Shown here: piece by piece, positions 1 through 6,772 of the stretch | How the letters are laid out: every line of letters begins with the position of its first letter | Numbering within the stretch: position 1 is the stretch's first letter | Source of the DNA: JAFALX01 sp050734185 | Lineage (GTDB): Bacteria > Chloroflexota > Dormibacteria > Aeolococcales > Aeolococcaceae | Assembly (NCBI GenBank): GCA_050734185.1 | Contig: JBOHUE010000073.1 | Coordinates: 1-23,583, forward strand | Length of the DNA stretch: 23,583 nucleotides | Reading direction: 5' to 3' | Program-made: the position numbers and the translations under genes | The notes under the pieces: model-generated | Seen by the model: the letters and a program-made list of their open reading frames with translations, nothing else | Told to the model about the DNA's origin: nothing | Database searches by the model: none

Positions 1-1
1 C

Positions 2-399
2 GTCCCCTATGACCGCGGCCTCCTCGGCCACTCGGATGGCGACGCGGTCGCGCACGCGCTCGCCGATGCGCTGCTCGGCGCGGCCGGTCTCGGCGACATG
101 GGGCGCTTCTTTCCGTCGAGCGACCCGCGATGGCGGGACACGCCGGGGACCGAGTTCCTGCAGATGGTGGGACTAACGATCGGCGAGGCGGGTTGGACGA
201 TGGTGTCGGCACATGTGATCGCCGTTGCCGAGGAACCGCGACTGGCGCCGCACCTCGATGCCATGGCCCACGCTATGGCTCACGCCCTGAGGGTCGCGGA
301 CTCCGCGGTGCACGTCGGCGCCACAACCACCGACGGCATGGGCTTCCAGGGCCGCGGCGAAGGGGTCTGGGCGTCCGCTACGGTGCTGCTCGCACCCGA

Positions 400-403
<4 letters not shown>
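2..403 (+). CDS. ispF: 2-C-methyl-D-erythritol 2,4-cyclodiphosphate synthase, 3' part (5' end outside window)
   Basis: This enzyme cyclises CDP-methylerythritol 2-phosphate to methylerythritol cyclodiphosphate in the non-mevalonate isoprenoid pathway. The frame is open from base 2 with no start in the window, so the N-terminus is missing; about 133 residues remain of the usual 155-160. Visible family signatures are the metal-site stretch GHSDGDAVAHALADALLGA followed by GLGDMGRFFP, and the C-terminal TTTDGMGFQGRGEG block that lines the CDP pocket. The TGA stop overlaps the cysS ATG as ATGA, so the two genes are probably translationally coupled. An ispF-cysS order is common in Gram-positive genomes, which supports the call. 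Confidence 0.95.
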
Positions 404-1833
<1,430 letters not shown>

Positions 1834-1848
1834 GCCGGCGGCGGACTC

Positions 1849-2607
1849 GTGGATGTCATCTACGGACGCAACCCGGTGCTCGAGGCGCTCCGGGCACAGC
1901 GCCCGGCGCGCAAGCTCGTTCTCGCGGACGGGATTCGGGAAGATTCGCGAGTCCGCGAGATTCGCGAGCGTGCGCTGGAGTCCGGCATCCCTGTCGAGAC
2001 GTCCCCGCGCCGCCGCCTCGATGACATCGCGCACACCGAGCACCACCAGGGAGTCGCGGGGTATTTCCACGCCCGGGAGCCGCTGCGGCTGGAGGAGTTG
2101 CTTGGCGGTGCGCGCTCACCTGCGCTGCTGCTGGCGCTCGACGGCATCCAGGACCCGCAGAATCTCGGCGCCATCGCACGGTCCGCGGAGGCGTGCGCTG
2201 TCGACGGGATCGTGCTGCCGCGGCGGCAGGCAGCGTCGCTCACCGGCGCTGCGGCGAAGGCCTCCGCCGGCGCCGTGGAGCATCTGCGCATCGCCACCGT
2301 GGCGAACCTCAACATGGCGTTGGAAACGATCGGCGCCTCGGGGATCACACGCGTCGGCCTCGACTCCGCCGGCACCACGCGATACGACGGTTTCGATTAC
2401 ACGCAGCCGGTCGCGCTCGTGGTCGGCGCGGAGGGCCGCGGGCTGCATGAGCTGACGCGGCGCCATTGCGACGCGTTGGTGTCGCTGCCGATGTTGGGGC
2501 GGGTGTCGTCTCTCAACGCCGGCGCGGCGGCCGCCGTGCTTCTGTACGAGGTGCAGCGCCAGCGCGGGTTCAACGCGGCCGCGCCGTCCGGGTCTGCATC
2601 ACACTGA
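1849..2607 (+). CDS. rlmB: 23S rRNA (guanosine-2'-O-)-methyltransferase, RlmB/TrmH family (SPOUT)
   Basis: This SAM-dependent 2'-O-ribose methyltransferase is expected to act on 23S rRNA. It has 252 aa and starts at GTG 1849, 15 bp after cysS; the only nearby ATG (1853) is out of frame. The N-terminal substrate-binding domain begins DVIYGRNPVLEAL, then the SPOUT domain shows LDGIQDPQNLGAIARSAEA (motif 1), VALVVGAEGRGL (motif 2) and LGRVSSLNAGAAAAVLLYE (motif 3, trefoil knot). All three catalytic motifs look intact. Position between cysS and a YacP-type gene matches the Bacillus cysS-yacO-yacP order. The exact target nucleotide is inferred from family membership. Confidence 0.93.
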   Translation: MDVIYGRNPVLEALRAQRPARKLVLADGIREDSRVREIRERALESGIPVETSPRRRLDDIAHTEHHQGVAGYFHAREPLRLEELLGGARSPALLLALDGIQDPQNLGAIARSAEACAVDGIVLPRRQAASLTGAAAKASAGAVEHLRIATVANLNMALETIGASGITRVGLDSAGTTRYDGFDYTQPVALVVGAEGRGLHELTRRHCDALVSLPMLGRVSSLNAGAAAAVLLYEVQRQRGFNAAAPSGSASH

Positions 2608-2611
2608 CCAC

Positions 2612-3157
2612 ATGGGCGTCCTCATCGTCGACGGCTACAACGTGGTCCACGCATGGCCCGCGCTCAAGCGCACGCTCCAGACTCGCGGCCTCGCGGACGC
2701 ACGCCGGGAGCTCGTGCACGCGCTCAGCGAGTACGCAGCCCACACGGATACCACGGTGACCGTCGTGTTCGACTCCCACGACCGCCTCCCCAGCAACGAA
2801 CCGGCGGAGGTGATCGACGGCGTGACCGTGCTGTACGGGACCAAGACCGCGTCGGCGGACCACGTCATCGAGCGTCTTGCGCAGCGCAGCGCGCGGCGCG
2901 GCGCCGCGAGCGATGTAACGGTGGCCACAGGCGACAACCTGCAACGCGCCCTTGTCGGCGCCATGGGTGTGGCGACGATCAGCGCCGCGTCGCTAGCGGC
3001 TGAGGTGCAGCGCGCCGCCGGCGACGTCACCCACGTGCGACGGCAGCAGGACCAGAGCGTTCGGCACCGTCGCGTCGAGGAGCACCTCAGCCCAGACGCG
3101 CGCCGCAAGCTCGACGCCATCTGGGGGCGCACGCCGGCCGACCCCGGCGCCGAGTGA
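2612..3157 (+). CDS. NYN/PIN-like ribonuclease, YacP/Rae1 family
   Basis: A 181-aa protein of the YacP (NYN domain) family. In Bacillus the relative Rae1 is a ribosome-associated endonuclease that cleaves mRNA in the A site. The N-terminal VLIVDGYNVVHAWPAL carries the first metal-binding Asp. VTVVFDSHD follows, and the ADHVIERLAQ and VTVATGDNLQR stretches carry further acidic residues of the PIN-like active site. It begins 4 bp after rlmB, so co-transcription is very likely. The C-terminal part from about residue 135 is charged and helical, probably for ribosome or RNA contact. Family membership is clear; ribosome-dependent cleavage in this organism is inferred. Confidence 0.88.
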   Translation: MGVLIVDGYNVVHAWPALKRTLQTRGLADARRELVHALSEYAAHTDTTVTVVFDSHDRLPSNEPAEVIDGVTVLYGTKTASADHVIERLAQRSARRGAASDVTVATGDNLQRALVGAMGVATISAASLAAEVQRAAGDVTHVRRQQDQSVRHRRVEEHLSPDARRKLDAIWGRTPADPGAE

Positions 3158-3176
3158 ATAGACTCCTCACAGCCTG

Positions 3177-3235
3177 GCCGGCGTAGCTCAGCGGTAGAGC
3201 AGCTGTTTTGTAAACAACCGGCAGGCACACTGCCG
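3177..3235 (+). pseudogene. truncated tRNA-Thr(TGT) directly upstream of an intact copy
   Basis: The segment has a 7-nt 5' acceptor half (3177-3183), a paired D arm (gctc 3186-3189 with gagc 3197-3200) and an anticodon arm whose loop tttgtaa (3207-3213) carries TGT. The anticodon stem gctgt/acaac has one C-A mismatch. There is no variable loop, no consensus T loop and no 3' acceptor strand. Instead a 5-bp stem with a 7-nt loop (3219-3235) follows at once and runs 4 nt into the next tRNA. It is best read as a tRNA-Thr gene that lost its 3' half by recombination or deletion between tandem copies. Confidence 0.75.
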
Positions 3236-3303
3236 CCCTAGCTCAACGGTAGAGCATTGGTTTTGTAAACCAAGGGTTTCCGGTTCGAATCCGGAGGGCG
3301 GCT
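3232..3303 (+). tRNA. tRNA-Thr (anticodon TGT)
   Basis: A full cloverleaf can be drawn: acceptor gccgccc (3232-3238) with gggcggc (3296-3302), D stem gctc/gagc, anticodon stem ttggt/accaa around tttgtaa (3262-3268, anticodon TGT), a 5-nt variable region, T stem tccgg/ccgga around ttcgaat, and discriminator T at 3303. All stems pair perfectly. No CCA is encoded. It follows the yacP-type gene by about 75 bp. Confidence 0.96.
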
Positions 3304-3340
3304 CACCACTCGTGTAAAGAGTGCGGCTGAAGTGCCCCAA

Positions 3341-3355
3341 AGGGCCTTCGGCCTT
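3341..3355 (+). terminator. possible weak hairpin downstream of tRNA-Thr
   Basis: A 6-bp stem (agggcc with ggcctt, one G-T pair) closes a 3-nt loop about 40 bp after the tRNA. No T-tract follows, so intrinsic termination here is doubtful. Confidence 0.25.
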
Positions 3356-3371
3356 GGATTCAGGGCTGATG

Positions 3372-3530
3372 TGTCACACACCTTCGGTTGATCTGTCCCA
3401 TCGGCTCCGGTTGATTGGTCACAGTCGATCGCATGAAGGAAATGAGGTGGCTCACCTCACATAACAGGCGGTGACCGCTGTGCTGGCAGAGGGACGAACG
3501 GTTTCCGAGGTGGCCAGTCAGTGGCAGGTG
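3372..3530 (+). mobile_element. decayed IS481-like insertion sequence remnant (5' end and transposase N-terminus)
   Basis: After the tRNA there is non-coding DNA starting tgtcacacacc, containing two imperfect copies of a cggttgat-tgtc-type motif spaced 23 bp apart (about 3382-3402 and 3405-3426). It is followed by a short reading frame from about 3471 giving TAVLAEGRTVSEVASQWQV. That peptide resembles the first helix-turn-helix of IS481-type transposases (pattern TAV-EGR-EVA--GV), and subterminal repeats ahead of the transposase are known in such elements. No DDE core or right end is present, so only the left tip would survive. The frame runs without a stop into the downstream kinase. Recognition is by eye from a short stretch. 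Confidence 0.4.
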
Positions 3531-3644
3531 AACGGGCCTGCGGCGGACGTGATCGGCGGTCCGTGCGAATGGTGGTGCCAACACCCCGGGCGCATCCGGC
3601 TCGCACCCTGGTATGGGGCGCCGTTTCGGTCGAGAATGCGCGCC

Positions 3645-5843
3645 ATGGCGTGGACTAGGGGCGGGCGTGCGCTGGCTTTGGGCGGCTTCGGCGTTACGGC
3701 AGTCTGCACTGTCGCCGACCTCCCGCTCACCCTGACGATCTCAAATGCACCCGAGCTGAGCGGGGCCGCCTACGGGGGCAGCAGCGGCTACGGCAACTTC
3801 GCGTTCGAGGTCCCCATGCTGCTTCTCGCCGGACTCGCCACGCTGATCGTGATCCGTCGCGGTGGCAACCGGGTCGGCTGGCTGCTATTGGGGGCGGCCG
3901 CGTGGAGTGCCATCAGCGGTCTGGCGAGTGACTACGGAGCATATGCGGTCGCCGTCCGGCATCACGCGGTGCCGGCGGGCGACGCGCTCCTCGGGTTGGG
4001 CAACTACGGTTGGCTGGTCTTCGTGGGCCTGCTCGTGGTGCTACCGATCCAGGTGTTCCCGGACGGTCGCCTGGCGTCGCCGCGGTGGCGCTGGCTGTTG
4101 TGGACGACGGTGGCCGTCATTGCCGTCGGCTATCTCGGCAATACCTTCGGTCCCGGACAGGACATCTCGGCCGGCGGGCAGCACGGGCAGCCGGGGGCAG
4201 CCGGCACGATCAACTTCCCGCACGCAACGTCCGGCGTGCTCGGCGCCCTTCTCGGTGCTGCCCAGTTCGCCCTGCCCGCGTTCGCTGCCTGCGGCCTGCT
4301 CGGGCTCGCATCGCTGGTACTTCGTTATCGGCGCTCATCCAGCGAGGTGCGCCACCAGATCCGGTGGCTCCTCTTCGCCGCTCTGCTCTATGTCGTTCCG
4401 TACGCCACGTACACAATCCTGAACCTGGCGTTCAACGTGGACCTCACGTTGCTCGCGACGATCAGCGTGGTGGCGCTGGCGTTGGTGCCCTTCGCAATGG
4501 CGATCGCCGTTTTGAAGTACAGGCTCTACGACATCGACGTCATCATCAGCCGGGCCTTCGTCTACGGCTCGCTGGCGGCCCTGATCACAGGCCTGTATGT
4601 AGCGATCGTGGTTGGCATCGGCAGAGCGCTCGCCGGCGGCGGGCGGCCCAATCTCCTGCTCGACATCGCGGCCACCGCCGTCGTCGCCCTCGGATTCCAA
4701 CCGGCGCGCGAGCGTCTGCAACACATCGCCAATCGCCTCGTCTACGGAAAGCGAGCCGCGCCGTACGAGGTGCTATCCCAGTTCAGCGTCAGAGTGGCCG
4801 GCAGCTATGCGGCCGCCGACTTGTTGCCGCAAATGGCGCGCGTGCTCGCCGAGGGGACCGCCTCCGACCGTGCCGATGTGTGGTTGATGCATGACGGAGT
4901 GGAGCTCAAGCGCGCTGCCACCTGGCCTCTCGGGGACGAGGATGTCACCCGTCTCGGCGCGCGGCGCGTCACCGGCGGCTCCATTCCGGACATCGCCGGA
5001 GACCACATCGTCGCGGTGTCGCATCAGGGTGAGACCCTGGGGGCGCTGTCCGTGACCAAGCGTCGTGGCGAAATGCTCACGCCGATCGAGCAGAAGCTGA
5101 TGGATGACCTGAGCCATCAAGCGGGTCTGGTCCTGAAGAACGTCGGTCTCACCACTCAGCTGACGGCACGGCTCGATGACCTCCGCGAGTCGCGCAAGCG
5201 GTTGGTGGCGGCGCAGGACGACGAGCGGCGGCGGCTGGAGCGCAACCTCCACGATGGCGCGCAGCAGAACCTCGTCGCGCTCAAGATCAAGCTTGGGCTC
5301 GTCGAGACCCTTGCCGGGAAGGATCCGGAGCGAGCGCGGCATCTGCTGACCCAGCTGAAGTCCGACGCCGACGAGGCGTTGGAGACTTTGCGAGACCTCG
5401 CTCGCGGAATCTACCCGCCGCTGCTGGCCGATCGGGGGCTTGTCGCTGCACTGGAGGCTCGAGCTCGCAAGGCTACCGTGCCGACCGAAGTGGATGCCGA
5501 CGGTGTCGGCCGGTATCCGCTAGAGACTGAGGCAGCGGTGTACTTCTGTGTTCTCGAAGCACTGCAGAACGTGCAGAAATACGCGCGCGCAACCGCCGTG
5601 TCCATCCGCTTGGCCGTCGACGACGGGCACCTCGTGTTCACTGTGCGCGACGACGGCGCGGGTTTCGACCCGGCCCACGCAAAGCGCGGCTCGGGTCTGC
5701 AGAACATGGAGGATCGACTCGATGCTCTGGGGGGCGCGCTGGCCGTCGCGTCGGTGCCAAGTCAGGGTACTGAGGTCAGCGGCAGCGTCCCGTTGCACTC
5801 TGAGACGACAGTATTGAGAGCAAGTCCCGTCGTCGTCGGATAA
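3645..5843 (+). CDS. multi-pass membrane sensor histidine kinase, NarL/HisKA_3 type with GAF-like domain
   Basis: A sensor kinase of 732 aa if begun at ATG 3645 (ATG 3636 is equally possible; the frame stays open back to GTG 3471 across an IS-like remnant). The N-terminal half has about ten hydrophobic segments, ending with the LKYRLYDIDVIISRAFVYGS stretch typical of actinobacterial kinases of this class. A GAF-like region follows (about residues 370-500), then a coiled segment and the HisKA_3 site ERRRLERNLHDGAQQN with phospho-acceptor His536. The HATPase_c domain shows EALQNVQKYA (N box), VRDDGAGFD and GSGLQNMEDRLDALGG. No response regulator lies next to it, so the partner is unknown; NarL-type regulators are the expected class. 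The signal sensed cannot be told. Confidence 0.88.
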   Translation: MAWTRGGRALALGGFGVTAVCTVADLPLTLTISNAPELSGAAYGGSSGYGNFAFEVPMLLLAGLATLIVIRRGGNRVGWLLLGAAAWSAISGLASDYGAYAVAVRHHAVPAGDALLGLGNYGWLVFVGLLVVLPIQVFPDGRLASPRWRWLLWTTVAVIAVGYLGNTFGPGQDISAGGQHGQPGAAGTINFPHATSGVLGALLGAAQFALPAFAACGLLGLASLVLRYRRSSSEVRHQIRWLLFAALLYVVPYATYTILNLAFNVDLTLLATISVVALALVPFAMAIAVLKYRLYDIDVIISRAFVYGSLAALITGLYVAIVVGIGRALAGGGRPNLLLDIAATAVVALGFQPARERLQHIANRLVYGKRAAPYEVLSQFSVRVAGSYAAADLLPQMARVLAEGTASDRADVWLMHDGVELKRAATWPLGDEDVTRLGARRVTGGSIPDIAGDHIVAVSHQGETLGALSVTKRRGEMLTPIEQKLMDDLSHQAGLVLKNVGLTTQLTARLDDLRESRKRLVAAQDDERRRLERNLHDGAQQNLVALKIKLGLVETLAGKDPERARHLLTQLKSDADEALETLRDLARGIYPPLLADRGLVAALEARARKATVPTEVDADGVGRYPLETEAAVYFCVLEALQNVQKYARATAVSIRLAVDDGHLVFTVRDDGAGFDPAHAKRGSGLQNMEDRLDALGGALAVASVPSQGTEVSGSVPLHSETTVLRASPVVVG

Positions 5844-5981
5844 GCGCGCGTGTAGCCCTGAGCAGACGGCGCACGCGTCCACTCCCGCATTTGCAGTCGC
5901 AAGCCCGATCGGGTACGGCGTTGGCAGTGGCAGCCTTTCGGCCAAGAACGCGGGGCTCATGGCAGGGCCTGGGCACCGCCG

Positions 5982-6125
5982 GTGGCGCATCAGTCAATCT
6001 GGTCGACGGTGACCACGACACAGAGCGTCAACAGCCAGGGTCTGCCCTACAACTTCGCGGTGTGCAGCAGCGTGAGCACGGAGTCGAACGTGGGCACGAC
6101 GCTCGCCGACGCAGCGAAGTTATGA
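5982..6125 (+). pseudogene. short coding remnant or small unknown ORF ending ATGA into the next gene
   Basis: In this frame from about 6003 to 6122 roughly 36 of 40 codons end in G or C, while the two alternative frames score much lower or hit stops. This indicates genuine present or past coding. The peptide, including SQGLPYNFAVCSSVSTESNV and ending LADAAKL, is unlike anything I recognise. The coding signal fades upstream of about 5985; GTG 5982 is the only nearby in-frame start and has no Shine-Dalgarno site. The TGA stop (6123-6125) overlaps the next ATG by 4 bp, as in a coupled gene pair. It may be the C-terminal remnant of a deleted gene. The remaining sequence 5844-5981 holds nothing I can name. 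Confidence 0.35.
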
Positions 6126-6772
6126 GCAGGCTCAGATGTCACATCGCGGTCTCGGTGGACGGGTACGCCGCCGGCCCCAACCAGAGCATGGAGAACCCGC
6201 TCGGCGAGGGCGGGATGCAGCTGCACGAATGGGTCTTCCCGCTGGCCGTCTGGCGCGAACTGCAGGGCATGGAGGGCGGAGGCGTGAACGCGAGCACTGC
6301 CGTGGTGGAGGAGACGCTCGCCAACATCGGGGCCGGCGTGATGGGCCGCAACATGTTCGGGCCCCCTGCCGGCGGGGACTGGGGAGACGAGCCGTGGAAC
6401 GGCTGGTGGGGCGGCGATCCGCCGTACCACAACGACGTGTTCGTGCTGACGCATCACCCGCGCGAGGCGGTCGAGATGGAGGGGGGCACGACATTCCGCT
6501 TCGTCACCGACGGGATCGAAGCGGCGCTCGAACGCGCGAAAACGGCCGCCGGCGGTCAGGACGTCCGGCTCTGGGGCGGCGCCCAGGTTGTCCGTGAGTA
6601 TCTGGCGGCGGGACTCCTGGACGAGCTCGAGCTCCACATCGCTCCGGTGTTGCTCGGTGGCGGCGAGCGCCTGCTGGAAAACCTCCCCGTCGCAGCGATC
6701 CAGCTCGAGCAGGTGCGGACGCTGGAGGCGCCGGGAGTGACGCACGTCAAGTACGCGGTGCACCGGCGCTAG
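6122..6772 (+). CDS. dihydrofolate reductase / RibD C-terminal-like family protein
   Basis: A 216-aa protein of the RibD C-terminal (DHFR-fold) family, expected to be a cytosolic NAD(P)H-dependent reductase; the substrate is unknown. The N-terminal strand LRCHIAVSVDGYAAGPNQSM is the typical opening, MGRNMFGP is the conserved nucleotide-site segment, and VRLWGGAQVVREYLAAGLLDELELHIAPVL (split here: VRLWGGAQVV then LDELELHIAPVLLGGGERL) is the dinucleotide-binding and C-terminal signature. ATG 6122 gives the family N-terminus; an in-frame extension back to 5891 lacks coding character. Its stop lies in a CTAG shared with the stop of the converging minus-strand gene. Related small stand-alone proteins are common in actinobacteria and are not dedicated riboflavin or folate enzymes. 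Confidence 0.85.
   Translation: MSRLRCHIAVSVDGYAAGPNQSMENPLGEGGMQLHEWVFPLAVWRELQGMEGGGVNASTAVVEETLANIGAGVMGRNMFGPPAGGDWGDEPWNGWWGGDPPYHNDVFVLTHHPREAVEMEGGTTFRFVTDGIEAALERAKTAAGGQDVRLWGGAQVVREYLAAGLLDELELHIAPVLLGGGERLLENLPVAAIQLEQVRTLEAPGVTHVKYAVHRR

Larger units (their letters stand above)
3304..3644. other. gene-poor stretch between tRNA-Thr and the kinase start
   Basis: These 341 bases hold the weak hairpin at 3341-3355 and the IS481-like remnant, then about 115 bases (3531-3644) that stay open in the kinase frame but show no recognisable domain. The translation there, with PCEWWCQHPG, does not resemble the membrane domain that follows. I see no clear promoter for the kinase. Confidence 0.5.

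Noticed and set aside
130..399. Upstream extension of the cysS frame
   Set aside because: It overlaps ispF in another frame, gives Arg/Gly-rich nonsense and adds 90 residues before the standard CysRS N-terminus.
5847..5877. Inverted repeat cgcgtg/cacgcg after the orphan kinase as terminator
   Set aside because: Six-base arms, a 19-base loop and no T-tract.
5891..6121. N-terminal extension of the RibD-like protein
   Set aside because: The extension lacks third-position G/C bias and family similarity; ATG 6122 gives the normal N-terminus.
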